Below, in pieces: positions 42,790 to 57,400 of a stretch of 64,000 nucleotides of DNA. Each line of letters begins with the position of its first letter. The stretch's first letter is position 1. The notes below the pieces were generated by a model. The model saw only the letters and a program-made list of their open reading frames with translations. It did no database searches and had not been told where the DNA came from. Both the position numbers and the translations under genes were made by a program. This DNA comes from Lepisosteus oculatus (lineage: Eukaryota; Chordata; Actinopteri; Semionotiformes; Lepisosteidae). The stretch is from the NCBI RefSeq assembly GCF_040954835.1, contig NC_090703.1, positions 17,373,444 through 17,437,443 on the forward strand. The letters are read 5' to 3'.

Positions 42790-43120
42790 GCTGTTAATTG
42801 ATGTGCTGCTTTCTTATAGTGTTGGCTTCAACTTGTATGGGCAGTTTGTTCCAGGCACCCACCACCATTTGTGTAAAAAAGTGCTTTCTTTTCATTCCTG
42901 AATGCAGTACCTTTTCTTTTCCATTTGTGTTTCTGTGAAATGTTTGCATTGTTGATTCCCAAGTGGTCTGTTGCATCAATGTTTTAGATACCTTTTGGGA
43001 TTTTGAATACTTCTGTAGTGCCTCTGTTGCCAGTAGTACAAAAATAATGTATCTTTTATATAATCGAATTACAGCATTATAAAGGATTTTGCCGCTTGAT
43101 AGTAACCCCATAAGCACCTG
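42790..43120 (-). mobile_element. LINE-like 3' coding relic
   Basis: The complement strand reads MKRKHFFTQMVVGAWNKLP, close to the FFTQRVVNxWNxLP ending of many non-LTR retrotransposon ORF2 proteins. The rest of the frame is not conserved. Intergenic, between srp14 and globin X. Confidence 0.5.
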
Positions 43121-43439
43121 TGAGGTAATTTTCTGTTTTTGTCATTCTTGCCATTTAATCCTCAATGGATTCTGGTGCATTTTGTGTGATATAGCGTAAA
43201 ATTCATATGAATGCAACAAATAATGCTTACATACATGAGCATGCATGTAATGTGAAATAATTATTCAGTGTATTTTGCCAGAGGTTTTTAAATTTGCCAT
43301 ATTTTTCTTATTGTGTGTCCTTTCCAGAGAGCACCAATGTAACAAGTAGCTTAATTGATTTGAGATGTATGCTTTCCATCAGAAACTCTTCACATACTTC
43401 TCAGTGTAAAACCCAAGTGCAACAATGTTTCTGTTTCCG

Positions 43440-43515
43440 ACACCAGTGGCCTATGAATGCAAGGGTTGTAGGTTCAAATCCTGTGTGGAATCCTGCTGTT
43501 GTACCATTGAGTAAG
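43440..43515 (+). mobile_element. tRNA-derived SINE fragment
   Basis: ggttgtaggttcaaatcctg (B-box type) is followed by cctgctgttgtaccattgag, a phrase shared by fish tRNA-SINEs. No more of the element is preserved. Confidence 0.45.
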
Positions 43516-45196
43516 TTATTCAGATTGTTAAAGCAAAGGTTTTATACTCCCACCAACAGCTTGTGGAAGATCAGAAACTTGAATACATGAGATACTAGAT
43601 ACCTAAAAGGCTATATGTGCTAAATGGTCTATTTGTAACGTTTCTTATATTTTAGAACAATTGTTTTTACTGAGATATGACAGAACCTAAAAGCAAACAG
43701 CAAGACTATATTACTGGATTACATTTACAGTATGTGATTTCTAGCCGTGTTAAATAAAACTCATTTCTTTGGGAAGAGAACACGTACATTTAATGCAATT
43801 TATTACTGTTGGTTTCATTCAGTTGTTCAAATCAAAACCGAAACCGGGTCCAAAATTTAACTTTATTTAATGCATCTGTGTACATACCACCCTGTTATTT
43901 CAAACATTACGCCTCTAGCAGCTGTTTGGGGGAAAAAAAAACTTTCTTTCCAAAGAAAGTGCTTCCAACTCCGACCAGTTCATATTCCATGTGTTTTAAA
44001 TGTCTAGTGAACTGAAGAATTTTTGTAGAACCCTGTCTGAAGGTATCTGGTTAACCAATGAGGTTCTAGTTGACAGGTCAGTGTTCTGGGCACATACTTT
44101 ACTAGTGCTTGTGAAGCACTCCACTGTCCTTGGCATAACAAATTATCCTTGTCTGAAGGAGATAAGGCTAGCAGAATTCACCTTTCTATTTTTACACTGA
44201 CAAAAAACAATACATTTATAGCTTACATTTTACATACATTTTGCTCTAGAGATCCCTTTTTTTTAGCCTTTCATAATTTATTTTGAGGTCTTTGAGAACA
44301 TTCTCAAGTCATGGCATTTACTGTACCTGATGTACATGTATTAACAGCACTGAAGGAACACTACATTATAAAAGGACATAGATATCAGTAACAGCTTTGA
44401 CATCATTCATCTGGCTTCATCAGTGTGGAGACACCGACTATTGTGTGATGTACTAATGATATTTTTCATGAAATCGATTCTAATACACAGACTAGTAAAA
44501 AAATAACTTTCTACAAAGTTAACTTACTTAGGAAACAAGTACAACTTAAAACGGATATCCCAAGTTTTAGCAGGGTATGGTAGTCTAGGTTAACTTGATT
44601 TGATCAAGTAGTTTCTGATTAATTTTGTCATCATGTATCTTTGTGATGTTTAAAGACTTGTCTGATGCCTGCTTTCATCCAGTCATTTTCCATACATTTT
44701 AGTTCCAGATTTTGCACAGCATGCCATTTGGGGTTGTAATTTGGCTCTCTGTCAGTAGGTAATCTAGGAAAAATATCTTTCAATTTCAACTATATTTAAT
44801 AACTTTAACCATTCTTAACCTGTTAAACAATTTTGATGACTTTTGAGCTGAGGTTTCGATCATGAAAGATGTCATAACCCACTACATAATGGCATTTCAT
44901 TACAACTCCTGGTGGTAGGGATAGTGTGTGGACTGTAGCTTGAATCTTTGTCCATTTACTTCTGGTCATTAAAGTGCTGTTAGGTGGCGACTTATTGGGA
45001 AGTTGAGAGGACAAAAGGAGCAAGCACATTCAAAAAGTTATACTTTTTCCTAATAAAGAGGTTAGAACATCTAAATGATAAATTAAGGATATATACACAT
45101 AGCTATGGTATGTTATACAGTATGTGATATGTGGCCAGTCTGTAGATAATGAAATAGGCCTTGCAAAAACAGGTCTCATTTGAAGTACAGAGGTGA
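43516..45196. other. Intergenic and probable globin X 3' UTR
   Basis: Spacer between the srp14 end and the globin X stop codon. The part next to 45197 must include the globin X 3' UTR on the minus strand, but no single poly(A) signal stands out. No other gene was recognised. Confidence 0.35.
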
Positions 45197-48100
45197 TTAA
45201 ATGGCTGTGCCTTTTTTCTCTGGCCTTTCCTTGCTTGCAATGACAACATTGTTCCTCTTACTCTTCTCCTCCTCTTGGTATCCCCGCTTCATTATTCTGG
45301 TCACATACAGGAACAGAGTCTGGAACAGAAAACAGCACAGGTACACACAACTCTGGGGAGTCTGACTCAGTTTACAGGCATGCTTGCATCTCAAGCAAAG
45401 AAACTGCTGAGTGATTATGAAGCAGCCACTAACACTGTATAATTGGGTATTAACTAAGAGGGAATAATGCATTAGGCACGTCTGTGCACAGAAATGAGCA
45501 GTCTTTATTTGCAGCTACCCTATGGTGTTGCCACACTAATGAAGTACCAAGCCGCTCCAGGAATTGATTACGTGACTTCTGGCTCTGTTCTGGATTCCTC
45601 ATCTTATTGTTTAACCTAGAGATTGGATTCCAAGTGAGCTATTATTATAAGCCTTTTCTTCCTCCAGAAGCCCCTATTGCTATGAAATAAATGTTTGGCA
45701 TTTAAAATGAAAATAAAGTGATTAAATGACACAAGTGAGGTGCTTTTTATCCTGCTCACTGCTTTCTTAATGAAACCATTAATTAGTTCTTTTGCACAGG
45801 TAGATGGGAGAGAAAAGGGTATCAACACTCCAAAAATAAATAGAAAGTGATCCTGAGATACATTGGAAGCATTATGACATTAATGATATGATGAATTTTG
45901 CCTATAATGGCATAGTCTCATTATGATATAAACCCTGATAATGGGTTTACTTTATCATTTTGTGTACAATAAAAAAGGTGCCCTAAAGCCTTTAAACAAT
46001 TTTTTTTTCATTTATTCCTGGAGTAGCATTAACCAGGTAAAGGCAAAGTTCACAAAATCACAGTTTTCTGCACTTACACTTTGACATGGACACTTCCTGA
46101 GCGACCCAGAGTAGCAAGATTAATGGATGTTTAATTGTGTCCCCAACTGACCAAACAAAAACTAATAGAGGCTCATGTACCACGCTAAACTTTCAATGCC
46201 TTCCTTGACTCCTGTGCCAGAATTAGAACTAAGTCATTCTCCCTCAGCTTGTCTGAGACATTTTTGTATAGATTTGTTATTGGTTGCTGTTAACAGAGCT
46301 CACTATACTATTGCTATGGATAAAAAAGGTAGTTCAGCTATTTGTAAGACGCAATATCAAATAATAGGCAGCACAGTGGTTAGCCTTGCTGTTCAATTCC
46401 AGACGTGGGAGAGGGAGCTGTGTGGACTTTGTATGGAGTTTGTACAGTATGTTCTCCCTGTGTTTGTGCAGGGTTTCCTCTGGGTGTTCCAGTTTTCTCC
46501 CACAGTCCACAAAAACACTAGAGATTTTATTGGCTTCTAGGAAAATTACTCCTAGGTATAGTATGAGTGTGTGCCTGTATTTGTGTCGGTGTGTCTGCCC
46601 TGCAATGGACTGTGATTCCATCCAGGGTATATCCTGCCATCCACCTGTTGCTTGCCAAGCAAGGCTCCAGATCTCCCGCCACCCTGAACTGGACGGAGCA
46701 GTTTAATGGATGGATGGATTATCAAATATTTCTTAAACTTTCATCTAGGTCTTTCATCATCAACTTCATTAAATTCTGTGGGGAAAAGCATATGAAATGT
46801 GAGTAAAGTTTGATCAGATTACAAGTCATGATTAATGGAAAGAAATATATATATAATTTAGGAACTGTCCTAATTTATCAGCTTGATAACTATGTAACAA
46901 TGGAACAACAAGGTTATACTGATTGATGTTTTAATCACACTTCACATAACATAGACTGGCAGAGTAATTTATCAAGCCGTCTTTGCAGAGATGTCCTCAG
47001 ATCAACAGCTTATTGCAGCAGCCAGTCTATCACCACTTTTCAAAAATACTCAAGGAGACCCTAGAGTTTAGCCCAAAGTCACAGATCTGTAGCAAAGCTG
47101 TAGAGCACAGACATTTATAGACTTGAAAAAAGCTTCAGAAGTTGCCTCACTAAGATCTGAAGCAGCTGTTATTGCGCCCTTAAAGTGACTCTCTTGGAAG
47201 GACGAGCATGTCCTTGGTGCTTCCCAAAGCCGTTTTAGCTTCAAAACACATCAAAAGGGTTTCAGGTAGCAATTAAGATGAGAAGCAAGAGTGCTTTTGC
47301 TGTTTTTGCTTTGTTGTGCCAGAATAGTGTTTTTTTTATGTGGATGTGAAAGCCTGGTTGGAATTTTAAACATAAAAATCAATTAAATCTTGTAAGCATT
47401 CATTTTATATATATACTGTAATGATTACAGGAGCCGTCATGATCAAAGTGGAGCACTTAAGAAAGTAACACAGATGCCCTCTTTATGTAGTCTGTTTAGG
47501 TGCCATTCGTGTTTGATTTCAAATACTTACAGCTGGATTTTTTAAATTACAAAGACTTACAGTATGTAAAACTCAACTGACATTCAAATCAGCCCCTTAG
47601 TTCTCTGTACCCTGATGTCCAACTCTTAGGCTGTACTGTAGTACACTACCGTAATGCCAGTTTGGTATTGTTACGTTACGTAACAATTCTTAATTGTTTT
47701 GAGAAAGATATTTTTCTCCTTAAAAAATATGTACCTTTTGTTTTCTAACACCATTCAGTTGTGATTAAGGAAAACATTGCAGATTAATCTTTCCATAAAC
47801 ATTGGATAAAATCGTCTGTAGTTATGAGAAGTGGCCATTTAAAGTCTGAACGTGTTGAAGTACTACTCTTTGTGGATTTGATTAACCTGATTTTTGTCTA
47901 GCTATTGTGAATGAAAGATTATTTGGAAATCTTCAGAAAATATGTTGTTTACAAAGCATAATGTTAGGTTTTGATATTTAATTTGAATTAGTGTTTATAT
48001 AATTCAGAAACAATACTTAAAAACAATACTTGGATCTCAGAGGAAAGGGGAATTATTTTTTTATCCACACGTTAACGTCTGATCTTGTGTTTGGGAGGAG

Positions 48101-48360
48101 GGGTCAGGATAGGAATCCTTCCTTAATTACATACCGTACAGGTTCTCTATAGCGCTGCTTAAATCGTGACCTAAAAGACCTTATACAGTACTATTTGTAA
48201 GGTTTGGGCTGTAGAAGTTCCTCGGGATTATTCCAGAAAAAGAGCAGCAAATGAAATAAATCCCCTTGTATCGCTTTTGAGACTTAGTGCTAGACATTCA
48301 AAGTGAACAGGTTTACAGTAACAACACTGAAAGGCAAGTATACCAATTTATTTCAAAGTC

Positions 48361-48408
<48 letters not shown>

Positions 48409-51400
48409 TGTTACACTGAAACTGACAGCAGCCTGCAAGAACTGTTTTCTTCAAGCAAATTCCGTAAATGGTGTCAACTATTTTGCGTCTTTTTTTGCAT
48501 TTTAAAGTGTCAGTTACGTACGTTACGATTACGTTTAGAACATGGTTTTCTTGTTGAGCAATGAAACGTTTATTCGTGTTCATGTAACACATTCTTTTAA
48601 AATGTTTTTTTTTTTCTGTCAAGAATACAATACCTGTTTTGGGAAAATTGCATGAGTGGGGTGAAGAGGTTCTGGCTCTTTTAATGATACTATACAGGGC
48701 TAGTTTTAGCCAGACGCACCCATACGTATATATCAGAATCAGATTTTTAATTTATGTTACAGTCTTTTGACTGCGTAGTCTGATTTGAAATGACGTACCA
48801 TTAAAGATTAAGTACTGTCTGCCTACTATATTTAACTGAGTACAATCATAAATTTAATCATAGATTTTAAAAATTGCTTTAGTATATTTGGTAAAACCAT
48901 CTCACGGGAATTAATTATATTAGAGAATTATACTGTCTTTATGTCATTAAGTCTTTATGTTAAAGATCACCTAAAGACAGCATGCAGTCCTACAGTAAAG
49001 AGATACACATGTTTGTAAGCTAGTGAATTTAATTCTATATTATTACATATCTACCTGCTGCTGCATGAGAGATATTTTGATGTAGGGTTAACCATAAAAC
49101 TCACTTTAGTTAAATTTCTAAAAATGAGTTGGACATTATAAGTATAAAACAAAGTTTTTTCATTCATTTTGGGAAAAGATTGCAGTTTTTTCATATTGCT
49201 AGAAATACAGTATATCTAGTGATAAAAAAAAAACAACAACAGATCACCATATGCTCGGTCTCAGCATTGGTCAAACATTGGATTTTTACATTTCGATTTC
49301 ATTTTATATAGCCACAGCTCATGACTAATCAAAATTCAACAAACACCAGCCCTGTTCCTTCCAACCTTCTAACATATAGTATGGTATGGCATTAAAAGAA
49401 AAATACAATAATACAAATAATAGCATGGATGTCAACATGGAAAGTTGCATTAAAATACCAGTACACACGTGGCCCACAATCCTAATATATTTTAGGCCTT
49501 TTGTGTTCAATGACAGACTTTTAAGAGCACACACAATCATAAGACAACTGCCATGTCTTAGCTATAGGTTTTATGGAAGAGCTGCTCCACAGTAATGTTA
49601 CAATTGACTCCAGTTAGCAGGCAGTAGGGGTGGGACCCTTTCTTCTGGGAACCAAGGTGCCTTTGATACAAGCCTACACTCCTACTTGGATGTGGGAGAG
49701 CGACACTCTCCATACCACTGTGACAAAATGCTTTTTTGTGTGTAATCTATCGGTGCTAAGACAGATAGTTTGGATGCAAATATCTATGTTTACAGAGGTC
49801 CATGGTTTTAAAAGGAGTTATGTATTTATGTGATAAACACAAAATGCAGAATATTAACTCACCAATGTCTTGTAGCTTTGCTTCCAATATAAACCATGAG
49901 CATATACAGTAAGTACAGTGGGGAAAACTTTTTGTATGGCTTATTGATACAGATCTATATACTGTACAAGTAGCTGTCAGGGTGCTTCAACTTTGGTCTT
50001 GAGAGCTGATGTGTCTGCAGATTGTTTAGTTTTTTTTAAGATGGTGCGCGTTTCCAATTAATAACAAGCTGATAAATGTCTTCAAGTGCAAAGTTGGAAA
50101 GAATACTTGCAGGCACACTGGCCCTCCAGGCCTGGAGTTAGTCCACATCAAATTAGCTTTAAGAATTTGCTACGACTGCTCTCAATCTTTTGTCTTGGAC
50201 AACACAAATCTATCAGGTTTTGTAGGTCACCGTTAAATTACCAATATCCACACAAGTGGAACAATGTCATAGTTATTGATCAATAAAGCAAGTAATCTGC
50301 AAAACAGAAAAACTGACGTAATTTAGAGATCATTTGTATTCTGTTTTGTAATTGTGGACCAAAATTCTGTTAAGTAGATATTTTGCTCAATTTATCAATA
50401 TTTTGCAGGTGCCAATCTTTATAAAAAGGAAACCATTGCATAGGATATGTTTTATCTTAAATCTAAAGCCACTTGGGGTCACTGTTTACAAAGGGAAGAA
50501 AATTGGTGTACTTCAATTTAGTCCTTAAGCGGGCCACTCTATACTAAACATCTCTTTGCAGAAATGACAGTGTCCAAAGCAGAACTAATACTGTTTTTCC
50601 TCAATTTTAAAATATGCATTAATCATCATGAAGCAAACCTGTCCTTGTTTTCTCAATGATTCAGTTTATCTAAATTAAGCTGTCGGCAAACACTGTAGGT
50701 GCTGGTGCAGTTTTGAGACCTGCCAAACATCAAAGGCTGCAAAGCATGTTGTAAGTGACCTCCATCAGCCCTAATACTGTAGAATGTTTCTACTGTAGGA
50801 ATGCAGCTTCTTTTGATCTACAATAAATTCTTTATTGATCTAAAGTCTTTTTTTTCTTCTTAGGAAAACATTCTTGCATTCCACATAGGATGGACGGTCA
50901 TTGTTCTGTATAAATCTTCAGGTAAGTCAAATGGGTTGCTTAATAAATATCAATAAATTTGAAATAAAATTAGTAAAAGTAACATTTTTCCTAAAAATGT
51001 TTGCGATTATAATAGCCTCCAAATGTCTTAATATCCTTTTTGACTGTAACTGTTACTATCCTTACTGAACTGTAACTACTGTACATGAAAAATGAAAATC
51101 CCAGTGTGAAATCAGTATTTTATACTAAGAATACTTTATTGTGCCCTCTTAACTCTTCTTTCATTAAGTCATTCATGCTATTCATCATGACATTGGATTT
51201 GATGCATGCTTTGTATTGTTATCCTTTTGTAAAATCCTTATTCAATAAAGTTTGAAATGTACAACAGAAGGCACTAATTGTTGACTAAAATAGCTTCGTA
51301 AACATTGTAATCCATATATCCTTCTGTACTAATTAAAACATCAGATCAGAGGATGCAAACCATCCCAAAAGCAGATCAGATCAATTTCTGTTCTTCATAA

Positions 51401-54400
51401 CAGAGATATTGGTCTTTTTTCAACTTGACCTTTGTCTTTGTGCTAATCATACACCTGTTGACATTGTCTAAAACGTAATTTGAGTTTTGTTTGACTTGGG
51501 AGTCAATATTGTTGCTTGGCTAATGCATGTCTTTTCTTTTTAATGTTTATCATGGAACTTTGTCATAGACCCCAAATTCACTGATGGGGCCACTAGTGGG
51601 ATCATTGATGATTCATGATGTTTTTTTTTTATAATATCTAAATGTTCCTGTTATATGTAATTTATCCTTCTAAATTACATTTCTGGCTCTACATTTGTGT
51701 AAAACAATCATGTTCCCCTCTTGGTAGAGCAACAACTATACCATTAGTCTTCTTACAGATGTGAACCACAATCAAAATTGGGATATTTTATGGCTTTTTG
51801 TAATCTTTACTATAATTGCTAGAAACAATTGAATTAACAGCTTTATGCTCAACATAGTGACAAGGTTTAAATAAAGCTGAACATTATGAGTTTAGAAATA
51901 TACATCATAATATCATTATCAGTATTTTCAGTACTCATTTTCACATATGATCACTGTTTTATAAATGTTGAAAAATCTTGATGTACAGTACCTGTACACC
52001 TGCATTTTCTTTTCTAAATCACCTTTTTGTTATACTGTAGTTCATCAAATATATGAACAAATTCAGAAGCCACATTAATTTAGTAAGAGTTCAATGGTTT
52101 ATTTCAAAACCTGTCATGTTGTAAATGACTTTGTCAACGTGATTCTTTATTATTTTCCAATATTGTATGGTAACTAATTTCTTACTGTAAGACATGAATA
52201 TATCTTTTATGAAAATGGTGCCCTGTGTTCACTATAATAGTTTTCAGAAAAATTGCAGAATGCTTTTCAGACCTTAAATATTTAATAAGGGTGATTTATA
52301 GATAAAGTGTGTATAGCTACTGTAGGCCACGGGCACCTCCAGCTGTTTGTGTTCATAACCGTGTCATGACAGGATAGCAGAACATCTTTTTTTAAAAAGC
52401 CAGTGCCTAAGGAGGCTTAATAAATTTCCTCTTAGCATGATGTTTCCTTCACACACTCTCCACTTTAGTAAGGAAAGTATGTATATTGTAAATACCTCTT
52501 CCTGCAAATAATTAATTTAGTAAACAGCCTTCAAATTTTTCTCTTTAATGGTCTGTTTGCAGTTTTGCAGTTTCTATCGATTCCGAGGGCTCCAGATTTT
52601 TACCTGCCAAGCTTCCTCGACCTCGGAGGTCCACTTCTCTTTCAGGATTGGCTGGACAGCACAGATAAACTCTGTCCCCACATACTGAAAAAAAGTCATT
52701 TTAAAGCTTACCACTCCTAATTTGAAAACATTTTGGATAGAGTTTACCATTGAACATTTTACCACTTTACAATTCACAATAGCATAACAGGTGTTAATGG
52801 ATTTTTTTTAAATCAGGTTTATCAATTTTAAAAGTTGCAACACCATAGGCAGTGCTCACAGACTTTTACATTCATGATGTCATCTGTTAAAAATATCAAA
52901 CAAGATTTCTTTGTTTTAACAGATATCCATATCTAATGATTGGAAAGTGGAAGTCTTGAAGAGAAGCAGCTTTAGTTCAGTTTGTTTTTGATTTTTAAAA
53001 TAAGTTGATCACTTACGTTGTGTACAACTAGATTGAAACCACAGGGGATTTTGAAAAGAGCACCTCCAAGTTGGTTTGGGGCTGCTCTGTCAGAAATGTA
53101 AACACCTGAGATGTTTTTGAGTGGAAACTGTCAACTCTAAAACTCTTCTTGGTCTAAAAAAGGGCTTGTGTATCCATGCCACACCTAGGAACTGATAAAA
53201 GTTGGATCTGAAGGACAATGCAGTTAATCTAGGTGAACTAGGTAATTTGTGAAGAATTAAATCTCTTAAATAAGACAATGTAACATCTAGGTAAACTAGG
53301 TAATTTGTGAACAGTTTACAGTAAGTTTCTTAAATAGGATAACGCAATTCAGCTCAGTGAACTAAGTAATTTGTGAACAGTTAAGTCTCTTAAATAAGAG
53401 TGAATGTGAATAGATCTTTATCCTGTTTTATCAGCTGTGTGAGTCTCTCAGACAGCTTTACTAAACATGATAAATCACCTTGCAGATGTTTCTTACTTTA
53501 AAGTGTTGTATCAAGGAATTCAGCAGCCTTTGATATCTTCGAGAAATATTTCAATGCTCTGCTGCTCTAGTTAAGCATGTTATTATACTTTCACCTCAGT
53601 ATTTTCAATTCACAGGTCTTTATCTGAGAAAGAGATTCTCATTAAAAGTAGTCATTTATGTGGGTAAATTTAGGAATTGAATGAAGTGCCTTGTCCTAAT
53701 TAAGAATGCATCTTAAAATGTATTGCAATCCTCTATTTCTGTTATAAACTGTTATTTAACGAGAGAGGTTTTAACACTAAACAATTCAAACCATAAACCT
53801 AAAAAAAATTGACAACATTTTCTTTCTTTGTTAGATTTATTTGAAATAAAATACAATATAAATATTAGTTTATTCATTTATTCTTTGCTTCAGTTTTGTT
53901 TTTTAGGACTCTTTTTTATATCATTGTTAGGCCTAATCTTAACCCCAAAATAGGCCCTTACTAAAGGTGTTATAGTCAAACTGAACCTCCTACATTCTAA
54001 ATTTGACCATTTAAAAAACCACTATAACAATATTTAAACTACGTCCTTTGATTTTTCTAACCCTGACCTTGAATATCATGTTACTTGAAATTCAGACCAC
54101 CTTTATACAGTTACTGCTCTAACAACAATTCTTAAGGAACCTTAAAGCTTACCTGTCCAAGATTTTCATATAGTATCAGCCAATACTAATACTCTAATAC
54201 TCTAGAGTACCGTGTCCCAGTTGAAATGGTTTATTGATGATCCACACATGGATGAATTTTACTTAATACAGTTAATTAGCAACTTTACATTTTAGATGGA
54301 CTTACTACAGTATGTAGTGATCACACTTTTGTTTCGCTTATACCTCAGTTGTAGTAAGTAACAATATTAGTTTTAGTCAAATACTGCCTTACGATATATT

Positions 54401-57400
54401 AAATTAGAGTTTTTTAAATGTTGTTTTTTAACACCACTGCAGCTATATTTAAATTCAGACTCATTGATTTTTTAACCCTTAGTATACTTCTAATATAGAT
54501 AGCAAATTAAACCTACATTTGTGATGGGATATGAGGTTGTATGGTTTTACACGTTACAAAATGGGTGTCTTTATCTTTTAAATTAAGCACAATTTCCTAC
54601 CCCATAGTACTTCGGAGGAGCATTGTATCGATAGTGGCTCTTTCCCAACTCCAGTGCCAACTGGTCCAAGCGGTCTAGCTGGTCTAATCTAGCCACAGTC
54701 TTCTCAATGAAGGACATCACTCTGAAGCCGACAGAAAGACCAACGTGATGCAGAAATTGTGCAGGCCTTTCTGGACTCTGTATGAGCAGTCTCCATCAAT
54801 AAAGGAATAATAGCATTTATACAACATTTCACAAAGCCCATTATACAATATTACCAAGGTGATGAACCAACAGTATCAAATAACAGTACAGGATTACTAA
54901 TGCAATTTTATTCATGAATACTCTATAAGAATTCTAAGCACTTAATGCTGAGTTTAGTTTAAGAAAAAAATAGTGTTTGATTTTCATCTGTTATTCTGTG
55001 GCACTGAACCCAAAAAGATGACGAAATTGCTGATATCCTGTCTTTCAAGAAACTGCTGGATAAGATCCTTGGATCAATTTGCTACTATCAGATGGGCCGA
55101 ATATTCTCCTCTCATGTGTAACAATTCTAATGTTCTTGTGTACATACGATACATCTCCGAAAACTGCCACAAGATTAGTAAAAGTGATTTTAAATAAAAT
55201 ACAAGCAGAAATGTGAGCAGTCAACTCCTTGTGGTTTCTGAGATGTGATTGTCCCTAGAGGGGTATTCCCTTTTTAGTTCTGGAACATGAAGTTAAAAAA
55301 ATGCTAATAGTACAGTATGCATCCACCAATATTCACACTAAATAGTTATCTAGCCATAGATGCTAAAAATCACAGTACCATAACTGTAACACATACTTTT
55401 ACTAATGATTATTTTATCAGTGTTGGGTAGTAAAAGGTGACCTGGTTAATGTCAAGCTGAAATTTTCACACAAAGGATCCTGTTCCTATTAATCTTGATC
55501 CCAATTCCTTAATACAAATACTTTGCAATGCTGTTTCCAGTGCATTATTATTTGTAGTTGTTTCAAATTTTTTTATTCATTTGTATATTTGTGCTCATAA
55601 GCAACAAAAATGCATTTGTTTGTATTGCACACAATTAAGTAAGTGGTATATTTTCTGACTCCAATATTTCCTGGGGAGAAACAGACATGGAAGTCACCAA
55701 GGGTGATAATTTTTCATCTGCCATCTTTAACAAGTAAACTTTAGTGGGAATATCAGGACTGGTAATAGAAATCTTAATATAGCACTTTTTATCCCCAAGG
55801 ATCCCCACAGGGATCACCACCTGGGTGACGTCAACAGATCAGTTGGAGAAGCGTGAAACTGCTTCACCATCGAATTAAGTGGAACTTTCAGAAGAACAGA
55901 TTGAGTAGACCTTAGCTAGGACACTGGGGCTACTCTTTTCAGGAAGTGCCATGGGATCTTTCATGGCCGAGTGGTCTGTATCTCAGTTTATCAGCTAATC
56001 TGAAAGACAGCACTGTCTGACAGCTGTCACGCATGTCGGAAGGGGCATGCCGTGGAATGGCCAGGAGAGCAAAAAAAAACCTACGCGTAGTGGCAAAATG
56101 GGGGTTAGCCCGGGCTCAGGAGGTTAGAAAATATCAGGTAGAAACCTATTCCCTCAGGCCGCGGAGGAGACAACCTGGTGCTAGGTGGGTCTCAAGACAT
56201 CCGAGCCCTCAATGCTGAGCGAGGAGGAAAGGGTGACCTGGAAATATATAGCCCCACACAAATACACACTGGAAGGACAAGCAAAGCATTGGAACACTAG
56301 TAACAGGACAAAGTAGGAGTGCCCTCTAGCTGTAGAGGGCGTGACAACAGCATTGTGTCCCTAGTCATTAGATTTGGAAATTCTGATCCAGAGGGAAGTA
56401 CGCCACATACTGGTCCACCAACACCACTTACTGTAGCAATCTGCTTTTTCTTGGAGGTTTCCAAGGCCTTACTAGCCCAGGCTTCTTTAGCTTTTGGAAT
56501 CTGAGTCTTTATCCATAAAATATTCTAGAGATCAACATTAAATACAAATACACTGAACAATCAAGGGCAATGTGCACAGTGATGTGCTGGTAAAGTTTAT
56601 GTTCAACAAAATCTCCAGATTGGTGTCATGGCCAACTCAGTTGAATGAACACCATGTGCATTCTGATCACATTGTACTGTACAATATGTTGTTTTCCGTT
56701 TCGCTTTCTGACTAGTAACAGTGGGCGGCAATATAAACTTGGGAAAGCAGAAATAGAAAAAATGCTGAAATAAACCTGAACCGAAAGCGTTTTTGACAGG
56801 CAGAATAGCATTTTTGGGATATACTGTGTTCCAGCTAGGGTAAATAAAGCAGTTAATTGATAGAAATGTTAAATCTTATTAATCTCCATTGTCTTGTAAA
56901 GTAGTTGATTTTTTTCTAATTTGTTTTCAATGGGAAGGGAGGCTGTGGTATTATCGTGAGGTGTTTAAGTGTAAATGGGAATGTTTGTTTCTTCACCTAA
57001 ATGTCAACTAACATACAAAATGTTTTTGCTTTAATTATTAGCTTTACTAATTGCTGTGAAGTAAATATGATAGTGAATTTACAGATTAGGTAAATGTGTA
57101 TGAAGGTCTTTCAAGCACCTAAGGAATTGTGAAGTGTTGTGAAATTTTGGAGGCTTGGTAGTGTAATAAGTTTGAATGTTTGAATAATGAGGAATATTTA
57201 AAAACACTCTTCAAACATAGTCTATGAAAAGGCTTCTTTGGATTTGATCAATTTTATAATTTTTTGCCAATTGGTGTCAATAATCAGGGTATAGAATGTG
57301 TCCTAAAAAATGAAAATCTCTTTCGTGTCTTTGAGTCTCTATAAAAAAGAAAAGTATGGTTTACAGTCACATTTCTGTGAGTTTTAGATGGATTAAATCA

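Larger units (their letters stand above)
46721..52603. other. gbx intron 4, main part
   Basis: Long AT-rich intron. Items seen: a (TAA)n run at 48361-48408 with no SINE body attached, and an isolated exon-like segment on the + strand at 50864-50921, listed separately. No other exon or repeat family was recognised. Confidence 0.4.

Noticed and set aside
45197-45319. Initial thought that this was the end of eif2ak4, the neighbour of SRP14 in human
   Set aside because: The exon joins in phase to clear globin exons at 52604 and 54601 and matches the globin X tail.
46175-46706. Several ORFs of about 100 codons on both strands
   Set aside because: They lie in a tRNA-derived SINE and read its conserved body.
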